NCBI GenBank assembly: GCA_014193115.1
Contig: BJHQ01000008.1
Span: forward strand, 48,648 to 112,647
Source: Planctomycetota bacterium
GTDB taxonomy: Bacteria; Planctomycetota; UBA11346
Direction: 5' to 3'
Length of the DNA stretch: 64,000 nucleotides
The notes beneath the pieces are model-generated. The model was not told the origin of the DNA. It was given only the letters and a program-made list of their open reading frames with translations, and did no database searches. The position numbers were made by a program, and so were the translations under genes. Every line of letters begins with the position of its first letter. Positions within the stretch are counted from its first letter, which is position 1. Shown here piece by piece: positions 14,811 to 23,941 of this stretch.

Positions 14811-17800
14811 TCATGGTGCAGGTGCGGCAGGTTTCGGCTGTCCGGCAGGATAGGCTGGCTGTCTCCCGTAGCCTGGTAGAGCAGGCCGACCATGCCGTCC
14901 TCCCGCGGGAGTTGCGACTGCGGGTTGCGATCGAGCAGCCGGGCCATCGATGAACTTGTGGCGAAGGCGCACCACAAGATCGGTCATCGGCTTCCAAATG
15001 GGGAACCAGACCGATTGCGGCTGACCTCTTTGCTGTTCAATGGTATAGCGCCTTTCATCGCTGTACTGCAAGTTCTTCAACCCAGTCGAATACCCATCAC
15101 CGATGTCAAACAGCGTGATGGGTTCCGCTGTCTGGACCGTGAATTTCCCCCAGCGGGTGTCGAAGCCGCAATGGACCCAGGCTGTATCACGCTGATGGAT
15201 GATGACGCTGGCGGTGGTCATAGCGCCTACGACTACCGAATTGGCGATCACGCCGTCTTCGTATTTGATGCGGTATTTCGGTCCGAATTCCCCTTGGGGA
15301 TTGACGATGAGGACTTGGTCAAGGACCACGCCTTGGGAGTTCCAGTGGTCGAAATCCGGCGTCGAGATCACGATTCCCTTTGACCACGTCTTGTGATTCC
15401 GGCGACACCAGTCATGACCCCAATCAAAGGTTGAGTCCTCCAGCAGGAACATGACCGGATACGCATCGCTTCTGGTCCTGGCAAAGGTCAGCTTGGTGCC
15501 TTTTTTCATCACCACGATGGACCCCGGAGCGACCGTGATCGTAAGGCCGTCTTGCATTGCCGCTCCTGACTCGAAGACCGCCAAGCCATCGATCAGCGCA
15601 TTTTGCTGCAAGGTACCACTGATGATGGATGGGGCATTGGCCGCCACTTTAGTGAACCTTGCGAGCAACGCTTCTGCCTGAGTGGTTGGTGGTGATGTCG
15701 CTGGGTCTTGACCTGACAACACTTTCCCCTGGGGCTTGGCCTGCCAGCGGTACACTACCGACCCGGAATTATCCCAAAAATTATCATCGCTCATCCGGAG
15801 TGTGATGAGGGCCTCGGACTCGGTCACGATGCGATATGGCGTAGCCGACGAGCCTGGCGGAATCCTTCCGAGCACCCTCTCTTCGCCATTGGGCTGCACG
15901 GCAACGATCAGGGTGTCTGTGATTTTTTGACTGGCGACATCAGGGCTGTACATCGCTCGGCCCGTGTTGAACGACCATTCACCGCTGACATACTGCAACG
16001 TCAGTTCGGTCCCGGCCGGAAAGGTTCCCAATTCCGATCCCTTGGAATCACTGGCCATGACGGTCACCAACGCTGACGGCAGGCTCCGGACGGGATTGGA
16101 TGGTGCGGGAACCACCTGGACCGGTTTATCCGACCTTGCCGTTGGCCGTTCCTGCGTGCCTTCTTGGAGAGCAGCCAAGACCACCATCGCCACGTCGTCC
16201 GAGGGCATGGTCGGTGGCTGCTCGGCGATCAGGGCCTGGACTCGTTTCAGCACCAGCCGGTCAGCGGGTTCCAGCTTGGGCTCGATCGACGCCAGCAACT
16301 TCACCTGGTCGGCGAGCGTCATCTTCGGCCAACGCACCATGACCTCCAACTTGCCGTCGGGCAGGCCATAGGTCAGGCCGGCAGCGGTGATCTGGCGCAT
16401 CGCCAGTCCGTCCGGTGCGCAATCGAGCTTTGGTGCTGCCTCAAGAATGCTGGCATTGTTGGCAATGATCGTCGCTGGCAGGCCCTCAACAGCCTGTTTG
16501 AGCAAGGTCAGGCCTTCGCTGATGTCCGGCGGCAGGCCATCCGGGATGGTCCAGGTCGGTGCGGCACTGCCTTGGCGGAGGCGCTCCAGCCAGGTCGGTG
16601 CCTGGGTCTGCCAACGCTTGGTCCCTATCCGAGCCGGCATGAAGGGCAGGGGCGTCCGCGTTGGACCCACATGAGCAGGAACCGCGTCCGTGGTGGCCGC
16701 CTCTTTTGGGTTGCTGCTGGCATCAGCCTGGGGTCGTTGATCTGCGGGTCTGGCCGCATTCGGAACGGCGGTGCCCACCTGAGGTGCTATTCGCTGCGCT
16801 GTTCCTGGTTCCGCTGTTCGCGTTGGCTGATTGGCGTAAGCGGGCTGGATGGCCTGACCGGATGATGATGAAACCGCTCCTACCGGACGATCCTTGATGG
16901 TCTGCAACCACTTCCAGCCGTAGATGAGGACTGCGACCGCTGCCCCAGCGATCAGCAACGTCGGCACCCAGGCAACCAGCGATCGCCAAGGGCTGCGTCT
17001 GCGTGCCGAATAGGAGGCTTGGCCTGGTTCGGTCAGACTCGACCACAGACGCTTGCTGCCCGCCACCAACTGCTGTGCATGCTCCTTGATGGCCTCCACC
17101 GGGAACATCGACGCCGTGTCATCGACCGCCGGCTGCTGACCGGTCTGCCCCACCGTAATGCTGATCGCATCTCCGCCTTGGGTATCCAGGACTTCCGCGC
17201 CTTCTCCGACGGGCTGGAAAGGACTAGTCGGAGTGGCCATCCGATCACGTGCGACCGCCATAGGCGCAATCGGCTGGGTCGTGTGGCGAGGGATCCGGAA
17301 GGCCAGCAGGTCCTCCAGGTCGCCACGCAGGGCAGCTGCTGAAGCATGGCGCTGCTCCCGGTCCCTTGCCATCGCACGATGCACAACCGCCACCACCTGG
17401 GGCATCAGATCAGGCAGCCAGGCTCTGATGTCGGGTGCTTGGTCTTCCCGGATGCGCTTCACCACTTCGGCGGTGTTGGTGCCCGGATACGGCAATGACC
17501 CAGTCAACAGGGTGAAGAGCGTCGCGCCCAGAGCATAGAGATCGGATCGGGCATCATACCCGCCGTCCATAACGGCCTCTGGGGGCAGGAACGCAGGGGT
17601 GCCGACAATCGTCCCAGCCGGATTCTGGGTAGCCGACATTTCCAAGGCCAGGCCCAGGTCCCCGAGCTTCGCCGACCCATCCTGATCGATGAGGATATTC
17701 GCTGGCTTGATATCCCGGTGGAGCACTCCCGCGGCGTGTATTGCTTCCAGTGCCAAAGCGCAATCCCGAGCAAACTGCAACGCCCGCCTGGTCGGTATCC

Positions 17801-18296
17801 GATGCGCAGGCAATTTCCGCAGCATCCGCTGGGCATCTCGGCCAGGCAGGTACTCCATCACCAGGAAATGGCGGCCATCCGCAGCGCCTGCATCCAGGAT
17901 GGCAGCAACCCGTGGATGGGAGATCGACCGAGTGATCGCTGCTTCCTGCCTGAACCGCTCCACCGAAACAGGGTTGGCCGCTCGCTTGGGCAACAGCAGC
18001 TTGAGGGCCACGACCTGACCCGTGCTGACCTTGGTCGCCCGGAATACCTCGCTCATCGCACCGCTGCCAAGCGCTTGGTCCAACCGATAGCCGGCAATCA
18101 GGTCGCCGATCAATGGCCCGAGCTGAGACCGCAATCCATCCCACTGCCGCTGAGTCAGGAAACCTTCACCGACCAGGAGGTCGTTGATCAGGATTGGTGG
18201 ATCAGCCTGAGCAACTCGCTGGGAAATCGCTTCGAGATCGTGCTTGGTAATCAACCCGCGAGCGGCAGCCAGTTCCAGGACCTGTCGATCCGACAT
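14811..18296 (-). CDS. Transmembrane Ser/Thr protein kinase (Hanks type)
   Basis: 1161 residues. Residues ~68-335 are a protein kinase domain: glycine loop GSGAMSEVF (77-), VALK with Lys98, HRDIKPANIL with Asp194, DLG in place of DFG at Asp212, GTPAFLPPEA and SDLYALGATLF. A membrane helix at ~440-460 (AWVPTLLIAGAAVAVLIYGW) follows a linker. The ~700-residue outer part has a Pro/Ala-rich stretch and then beta-rich sequence with no recognised domain; the C-terminus is Pro/Ala-rich. It phosphorylates Ser/Thr on unknown targets. The N-terminal 60 residues resemble a short helical pre-domain seen in planctomycete kinases. Divergent from an HTH gene 95 bp away and followed by a secreted protein gene. 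Confidence 0.9.
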   Translation of the reverse strand: MSDRQVLELAAARGLITKHDLEAISQRVAQADPPILINDLLVGEGFLTQRQWDGLRSQLGPLIGDLIAGYRLDQALGSGAMSEVFRATKVSTGQVVALKLLLPKRAANPVSVERFRQEAAITRSISHPRVAAILDAGAADGRHFLVMEYLPGRDAQRMLRKLPAHRIPTRRALQFARDCALALEAIHAAGVLHRDIKPANILIDQDGSAKLGDLGLALEMSATQNPAGTIVGTPAFLPPEAVMDGGYDARSDLYALGATLFTLLTGSLPYPGTNTAEVVKRIREDQAPDIRAWLPDLMPQVVAVVHRAMARDREQRHASAAALRGDLEDLLAFRIPRHTTQPIAPMAVARDRMATPTSPFQPVGEGAEVLDTQGGDAISITVGQTGQQPAVDDTASMFPVEAIKEHAQQLVAGSKRLWSSLTEPGQASYSARRRSPWRSLVAWVPTLLIAGAAVAVLIYGWKWLQTIKDRPVGAVSSSSGQAIQPAYANQPTRTAEPGTAQRIAPQVGTAVPNAARPADQRPQADASSNPKEAATTDAVPAHVGPTRTPLPFMPARIGTKRWQTQAPTWLERLRQGSAAPTWTIPDGLPPDISEGLTLLKQAVEGLPATIIANNASILEAAPKLDCAPDGLAMRQITAAGLTYGLPDGKLEVMVRWPKMTLADQVKLLASIEPKLEPADRLVLKRVQALIAEQPPTMPSDDVAMVVLAALQEGTQERPTARSDKPVQVVPAPSNPVRSLPSALVTVMASDSKGSELGTFPAGTELTLQYVSGEWSFNTGRAMYSPDVASQKITDTLIVAVQPNGEERVLGRIPPGSSATPYRIVTESEALITLRMSDDNFWDNSGSVVYRWQAKPQGKVLSGQDPATSPPTTQAEALLARFTKVAANAPSIISGTLQQNALIDGLAVFESGAAMQDGLTITVAPGSIVVMKKGTKLTFARTRSDAYPVMFLLEDSTFDWGHDWCRRNHKTWSKGIVISTPDFDHWNSQGVVLDQVLIVNPQGEFGPKYRIKYEDGVIANSVVVGAMTTASVIIHQRDTAWVHCGFDTRWGKFTVQTAEPITLFDIGDGYSTGLKNLQYSDERRYTIEQQRGQPQSVWFPIWKPMTDLVVRLRHKFIDGPAARSQPAVATPAGGRHGRPALPGYGRQPAYPAGQPKPAAPAP

Positions 18297-18391
18297 GGCG
18301 TGCTCCCGTCCGTCATGCTCAGCATGAGCGCAGTTCTGCGCTCATGCAAGCAGCAGCTGCCGCGCAGAACGCCAGGTCATACGGTGAACCG

Positions 18392-18658
18392 ATGGCAGAG
18401 CGGTTCGGCGCGTTCCTGGACGGGATCCTCCGTAGCCGTGGAATCAGCCACCGGCTGTTCGCCCGCCAGATCGGGTCCAGCCAGGGATTCATCTCGCAAA
18501 TCATCAGAAACGAGCGCCGGCCACCGATCGACCGGATCGATGCCTGGATAAGCGTTTTGGACCTCTCGTCAGAACAGGCTGAGCAGTTCCGCTGGCTGGC
18601 CCACCTTGAGCACGCCACGGAATGGCTGCGCCAGGAGATTGATCGGCGGATGAGCTGA
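18392..18658 (+). CDS. XRE-like helix-turn-helix regulator
   Basis: 88 residues from MAERFGAFLDGIL; an upstream ATG at 18344 would add 16 low-complexity residues. The HTH is LFARQIGSSQGFISQIIRNERRPPIDRID, typical of the XRE fold with the recognition helix at SQGFISQII. The C-terminal helix is SSEQAEQFRWLAHLEHATEW. It is divergent from the kinase gene and could regulate it, or belong to the mobile region that follows. Confidence 0.7.
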   Translation: MAERFGAFLDGILRSRGISHRLFARQIGSSQGFISQIIRNERRPPIDRIDAWISVLDLSSEQAEQFRWLAHLEHATEWLRQEIDRRMS

Positions 18659-18853
18659 AGAGCTCATTGCCTGGAGCCTCCCGATGGATGTCGAACCGTG
18701 CGGACTTTTTCAACTTGATTCGAACGCACGGGTCATAAAAATCCCGCCCCCCATGAGTTACGCGTCGAACCACTGCTTCGAGGAGGGCACGAGCACTCAG
18801 GACATCCATGGACACCGGGCATCCGCCACGTTTTTCTGCGGCCCGGTTCATAC

Positions 18854-18902
18854 CGGGCAGCGAATCATTGGTACTGCGGCAGATATTGGAGATAGATCAG
18901 AG
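18854..18902. repeat. Direct repeat, 49 bp, copy 1
   Basis: Starts CGGGCAGCGAATCATTGG and ends GGAGATAGATCAGAG. Shares most positions with 19063-19112; both copies follow a CCGGGC or TCGGGC hairpin. Confidence 0.75.
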
Positions 18903-19062
18903 GGTGTCCGTCCACGGGCACCGGTTGGGAGGTTGCACAACGATGGTGCCAAGATGAGGGGCTCGGCAAACGCCGAGCAGTATGGAAAGAAAATATCCTG
19001 GCATCCGCCAGGCTATTCTTCTTTGGCCCGGCAAGGTCCGGGCGGCGTGGCCCGATTAAAAT

Positions 19063-19112
19063 CGGGCAAGGAAATCATTGGTGCTTCGGCAGATATTGGA
19101 GAAAGATCAGAG
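19063..19112. repeat. Direct repeat, 50 bp, copy 2
   Basis: Starts CGGGCAAGGAAATCATTGG and ends GGAGAAAGATCAGAG, 209 bp from copy 1. Confidence 0.75.
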
Positions 19113-19378
19113 TCATCGAAGAGGGGGTCGCCCTCGACGAGACGTAGTGAGACGAGTAAAAATATTGGTTACGACGGGGTGCCGGTCCGCCGGTCATTCC
19201 CTGAGAGTGAGTGGGTGTCATCGCGACGCTCGAAGTTGATTCAGTCCTTATTCCGACGCGCGTGCGTGATACCCACCCTCAGCCCCAAGAAGGATATCGC
19301 CTAGCCCATCGTAACGAGTCGTAGCCTGCTTACGTGCCTCTCCAAGAGAGGCGCGTACGCTGGTGCTTCACGTACGCT

Positions 19379-19717
19379 CGGTTCGTGCGAACCACGATAT
19401 GTGGTACGTTCTACTGATATTGCTAGCTGTGGCGACAGCCCTGCCGCATTCCTGCGCCGGGCCTGGAGCTCCACCAGTATTGATCGAAGCCTTTCTCGAC
19501 GTCACCGACGGTAATTCGTCGGCCGAAGCCCATCCCGGGCACATTTGCGGGTACACGAACCTCCACGGTTCGTGCGACCACCGCTATATGATATATACTA
19601 TGATATTGCCAGTTGTGGCGACAGCCCTGGGGCATTCCAGCGCCGGGCCTGGAGCAACACCAGTTTTGATTGAAGCCTTTCTCGAAGTCACCGACAGTAA
19701 TTCGTCGGCAGAAGCCC
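19379..19717. repeat. Two tandem units of 186-bp period
   Basis: Unit 1 (about 19379-19531) and unit 2 (about 19567-19717) share CGGTTCGTGCGA at the start, TGTGGCGACAGCCCTG in the middle and TTCGTCGG.. with GAAGCCC at the end. Differences include changes in loop segments, which suggests selection on structure. The repeat covers what would be the N-terminus of an over-extended helicase frame. Confidence 0.8.
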
Positions 19718-19803
19718 CATTCCAAATGGGTCATGATGAATCGACATGGACGCGATACTTCTTCGCCGATCCATTCCCCAACAACAACAACAAAGGACAG
19801 CAA

Positions 19804-21756
19804 ATGTTCGACAAAAATCCAGCTGCACAAAGCGGCGAACCAGACCGGGATTCCTCAGAATCCACACCGTATGAGTTAATCACCTCCGGCAATCACACGG
19901 AAGATACACCGGAAGCTTTCGAAACTGAACCTGCTATGGACCCCCATGAGCCGGAAGACCAGATGGGGCTTTCCACCGTGATCGCCTTTGCCAAAAAACT
20001 GTGTCGTGATTTTTCGGTCAGTGCGTCAAATCCATCAGATCTCATAATGCTCATCATGGATGGCCTGAATCTGTCAAAGCCAATCACAAAAGGGTTGATC
20101 ATGACCGAGTATAGCCCACGGCTAGCAACGCCGTTAGTGGAAGCCCATGTCAGTGCCATGATTGATTATATGGACTATACAGAAAATTCCGGATCTCTGC
20201 TCATATACGTTCCATTCCGGAACGAACCAAGTGAGCGGACGAGGGAGGTCATCTACATGCCATTGGTACGTGATCCAGCGAAAAAAGCGACCGTCACCAA
20301 CCTTGATCTAGCTCGCCAGGTATTCGACGTCATGCTCCAATCTGGAGAATTTTTCCGCCGTGGAGACCAAATCGTGCGGCAGTTCAATTCAGGAGAAACG
20401 ATTAGCCTGGAAACAATCAATGCGGCAAATTTCTGTACGACCGCCTACAAGTACATGATGTTCGTCAAAAAAGATAAAAAGTACATTGTCGTTGAGGAGC
20501 CTTGCCTCGGGAGTGCAATCGCAGGCAAAGTCCTTAAGAGCCATGAGCGAATGAGGCTGCCTGAGATAAAGGCCGTTTCGAATTCACCAGTCATAGTAAA
20601 CTCGAACGGTCGACTCGATGTGCTGAATATGGGTTACGACGGTCCTACCCAGATTCTGATGACCCAGCAACACGATATCCCAGAGGTACCTCTTTCGGAG
20701 TCCGTTGAATTCATAAAGGAGCTCGTCGAAGATTTTGACTTTGTTTCCGACGGCGATCGATCCAGGGCACTGTCTTTTATTCTTGCCCCGTGTTTGAGGC
20801 AGAGCGGGATTGGCCCACTGCGTGCGCCATTTTATCTGATTGAAGGCAATCGCAGCCAGGCAGGCAAGGGTGTGATGGTATCGATCGCTGCCGCAGCGAA
20901 TATGATCGATTTCGAAATGATAACCATACGTGACTCAGGTCTGGGCAGTTTCGACCGATCTCTCGATAGATGCCTTATCAACGGGGATCGTTTTATTGCT
21001 TTCGACAATCTACGGCTAAGAGTTAATTCTACCCATCTGGAGGCCCTTTTAACTCCGTCCCCGGTGGGCACTTTGAGTGGTCGGCCCTTTCGCGGGGCTG
21101 AGGTACCTATCGATCCAACGAAAACGATCATTTGTGCGACAACGAACTCTGGGGAAGTTACGCCAGACCTGATGAACCGCTCGTTGATCATCAGAATTCG
21201 AAAGAGGGACCCTGGATACATCTACAGGATGGGGTCAGAGCCAGGGGACTGGGTCAAAGAACGTGGCCCATACAGCCTTGGCTGTGTGCTGGCTGTATGG
21301 CGGGAGTGGCAAGCGCGTGGGTGCCCTCGCGCTGTGGATGATCGCCACAGCTTCGTCGACTGGATGGCGATCATGAACTGGGTCGTCACCGAAATATTCC
21401 ATGAAGCACCCCTGTTGGATGGTCACGAGGAAGCAATTCAACGCACAGCTAGTCCCGCGGAAAATTGGCTTCGCGAAATGGCTTTGAGCATCGTCAGGCA
21501 TGGGCTCACAGATCAGAGATGGACAGCCAGTGCGCTTGCCCAGCACGCCACTCTGCATGGCATTTTTCCATCTGGAGCAAGGCCGTGGCGGGATGAAAAA
21601 CAGGGCAATACACAGGTCGGGCAGCTGATGCGGCAGGTGTTTGAAACAGGCGACCGATGCGTTATCGACGGAAGCTTAGAAATAGTCAGGACCACGGGTT
21701 ATAATCCAGCACAAGGACGGCTGGAGAGATTCTATCAGATTCAGCAGGTTGCCTAG
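19804..21756 (+). CDS. SF3/AAA-like helicase, mobile-element replication protein
   Basis: 650 residues from the ATG at 19804, which has AAAGGACAG just upstream; the frame is open much further up but through repeats. The ATPase region has a Walker A-like loop GNRSQAGKG (348-356, with Gly where Ser/Thr is usual), Walker B FIAFDN (397-402), sensor ATTNSG (445-450) and LMNRS with a candidate arginine finger (Arg459). Before it, RLPEIKAVSNSPVI and NMGYDGPTQIL resemble the linker of phage and plasmid primase-helicases. The first ~50 residues are acidic and disordered. No primase motif was found, so priming would come from elsewhere. It likely drives replication of the mobile region. Confidence 0.65.
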   Translation: MFDKNPAAQSGEPDRDSSESTPYELITSGNHTEDTPEAFETEPAMDPHEPEDQMGLSTVIAFAKKLCRDFSVSASNPSDLIMLIMDGLNLSKPITKGLIMTEYSPRLATPLVEAHVSAMIDYMDYTENSGSLLIYVPFRNEPSERTREVIYMPLVRDPAKKATVTNLDLARQVFDVMLQSGEFFRRGDQIVRQFNSGETISLETINAANFCTTAYKYMMFVKKDKKYIVVEEPCLGSAIAGKVLKSHERMRLPEIKAVSNSPVIVNSNGRLDVLNMGYDGPTQILMTQQHDIPEVPLSESVEFIKELVEDFDFVSDGDRSRALSFILAPCLRQSGIGPLRAPFYLIEGNRSQAGKGVMVSIAAAANMIDFEMITIRDSGLGSFDRSLDRCLINGDRFIAFDNLRLRVNSTHLEALLTPSPVGTLSGRPFRGAEVPIDPTKTIICATTNSGEVTPDLMNRSLIIRIRKRDPGYIYRMGSEPGDWVKERGPYSLGCVLAVWREWQARGCPRAVDDRHSFVDWMAIMNWVVTEIFHEAPLLDGHEEAIQRTASPAENWLREMALSIVRHGLTDQRWTASALAQHATLHGIFPSGARPWRDEKQGNTQVGQLMRQVFETGDRCVIDGSLEIVRTTGYNPAQGRLERFYQIQQVA

Positions 21757-21777
21757 GCCACGAGGGAACGCGCCCTG

Positions 21778-22443
21778 GGTGCTTTGGCACCCAGGGTGGT
21801 CCCCAGGCATCGTGCTGATGATTTGAACCGACGAAGTTGCCCCAATCCCTAGGAGACAGGAGGAACAGGAGGAACAGGAGGGCGACGAGGTAAAATGGCA
21901 TCTTAAAGGACTAATACAATCCTTTTCGATGCTCCATGTTCTCTGTCTCTCCTGATCCTCCTGTTTCTCCCCCCTCTGGTGTTGTCAACGAATCGGCACA
22001 GCTGAGTAGCGGCAGGGAGCACCTGGAGCTCCCCAGCCCCATGCTGAACCCGACCTGATCCTCTCGTTCCTCCTGTTCCTCCTGATCGACGCCCTCAGCC
22101 GGACACTGCTGGTGCTTAGCCACCCAGGGTGTTCCCCGATTATCGTGCTCATGATATGAGCCGACGAAGCTGCCCCCAATCCCTAGGAGACAGGAGGAAC
22201 AGGAGGAACGGGAGGGCCACGAGGTAAAATGGCATCTTAAAGGACTAATATAATCCTTTCCGATGCTCCATGTCCTCTGTCTCTCGATCCTCCTGTTTCT
22301 CCCCCATATGCCGCTGTCCTGGAATCGGCACAGGCAGGAGAAGCTGATATGCGGTAAGGCGTACCGAGCTCCATGCTAAGCCCCGCCTGTTCCTCCTGTC
22401 CCTCCTGTCCCTCCTGTCCCTCCTGATCGACGCCCTCTCGATC
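21778..22443. repeat. Two tandem repeats of ~333-341 bp
   Basis: Copy A 21778-22110 and copy B from 22111. Both hold GGTGCTT, CACCCAGGGTG, a purine-rich block AGGAGACAGGAGGAACAGG, the conserved TAAAATGGCATCTTAAAGGA and pyrimidine-rich blocks with repeated TCCTCCTG. The purine and pyrimidine blocks of one copy can pair with each other over 20 or more bases. Copies differ at scattered positions and by small indels. Confidence 0.8.
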
Positions 22444-22539
22444 GCAGAGGTGATCGGGAACGACAGAGCTACCACGTGGCCACGTGGGAAGATGGTGTCG
22501 TATCCTACAAAATGAACTGATTGCGACAACGAAAGAGCG

Positions 22540-22788
22540 TTTACCACGACTCAGGTGGTGACCAGCTGACCTGGAATACGAAAGGCGCCTTCCGTACCCC
22601 AGGTCGTCTGACAGAACTACCGTGTGACATCCCCGGCTATGGGGAAAGGTCATGTCCATCGCTACCTAAAGAGACAACTGCGTCGAAAGAACGTGATCCG
22701 CGGATTTGGTCCTTGGGAGCCTACCCCAGAGGATGCATGGGTCGCTTGCGGCCCGCCTGAGTGGCGAAAGCAGCTAGCCATCTAAAAC
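22540..22788 (+). pseudogene. Possible frame-broken coding remnant
   Basis: One frame gives DQLTWNTKGAFRTPGRLTEL up to PGYGE; a second frame from the ATG at about 22640 gives MGKGHVHRYLKRQLRRK, then IRGFGPWEPTPEDAWVACG and stops at TAA. The two look like halves of one protein broken near TATGGGGAAAGG. Not recognised. Very tentative. Confidence 0.3.
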
Positions 22789-23941
22789 CCTTTATAACCC
22801 ATCCACCTAGTCATCTAAAACCTCAGTCCTCACGAATAACCCCCCTTAACCCCGAAACACTTCTACCATTACATATAGACCTGAACTACTACCAACCCCC
22901 AACCGACTCCACTCCTATAAGGATGCACCTCGTCTAAAAGACCCCCGGGAGGGAGTCAGTCTTAATCAAGTCCGCCCTAGGTAATCGCCAGAGGTGAACC
23001 CCGAGGAACAGCCAGATCGTCTATCTAACTCGTACGATCCCCAGTCCATGTCTTGTATGGGGTAAGCTAACTCAGCTTCTTCAACCTTATCGTCTGTAAA
23101 CCGCGCCCCAATGTAGAGGCTACCACGGGATCAAGTGACCCAAAACCTCGGGTGTATGAGAGGGAGCTAGTCTGTAGAGGCCCTATTGCGATATCGGTCT
23201 ATACAGGCCCTCCCGTCGTCATCGTCCCTTTTCCTCCACTAAGTCTCAACCAGTCGTATCGAACCAAAAGCCCACGTAACCAACCAGGAAGGCAGGGGAA
23301 GACGGCAATATGGTCTCTTGAGGCGTTTATAATACCCCCGTGCCTAAAGTCTCCAAGCTCTCCAGCTACACGTCTTACTAAGGAGAGAGGACCAAGGAAA
23401 CTAGCTCACCTAAGTCGAGCTATACCTCGTACAACCCCGGACTGTTATCTACGCTGCTGAGGCTGATGACCTGGTTAGTCCCTACAGCAGTCAACCGCCC
23501 TAGCTATCTGATCTTCGACTAAATCCAGCCTAACGACTGTAATACCCTATGCCGCCCATCCACTGATCACTGATCTACGAACTTCAGACAATACTGTTTT
23601 AGAATGACTACGGTGAACAGATTATCAAAGGCGCTTTCCCCCGATGGCGGCTCGGTTGGCCGGGATCAGCCCCACCGCATGGCCACCAGGTTCCAGACAA
23701 CAAAAGTTTATCGACCAACGATCAATCTCAAGTCCTATCGTGTTTATTCACGAACGTTTTGTTGCCCTGCGTATGGTAGCTGAAACAGGCACATGACGAG
23801 CATGACCTGTATGCTGGGTATTCTGGGGACGACGCAGCAGATCACTAACCGGTGCTGGGGTATCTGGTTCTGACACCATCGACCCCTCCTCATATAACCG
23901 CCGACCTGAATTGGTATGCCTATGACGGCCATTCTCTATTT

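Larger units (their letters stand above)
18659..19803. other. Hairpin- and repeat-rich leader, 1.1 kb, no gene
   Basis: Long frames cross this stretch but their products are made of the repeats themselves and have no ribosome sites. It contains many short hairpins with unrelated stems (for example TGGCATCCGCCA, GGCCCGG-TTCATA-CCGGGC, GCCCGATTAAAATCGGGC, ACGAACC-TCCAC-GGTTCGT) and two sets of direct repeats listed separately. It precedes a helicase gene, so an origin of replication or a long structured leader RNA is plausible. Confidence 0.5.
21757..23941. other. Gene-poor region, 2.2 kb
   Basis: No convincing gene on either strand. The left third is two 333-341-bp tandem repeats (listed). 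At 22540-22788 fragments of coding-like sequence exist in two frames. The rest to about 23.75 kb is C- and A-rich on the plus strand, full of CTA/TAA, with no frame of note; the last ~190 bp precede the transposase gene and probably hold the end of the IS. It may be a long noncoding RNA locus or decayed DNA. Confidence 0.5.

Noticed and set aside
18684..19304. 206-residue frame
   Set aside because: Built from the direct repeats and hairpins, no ribosome site, no domain, odd composition.
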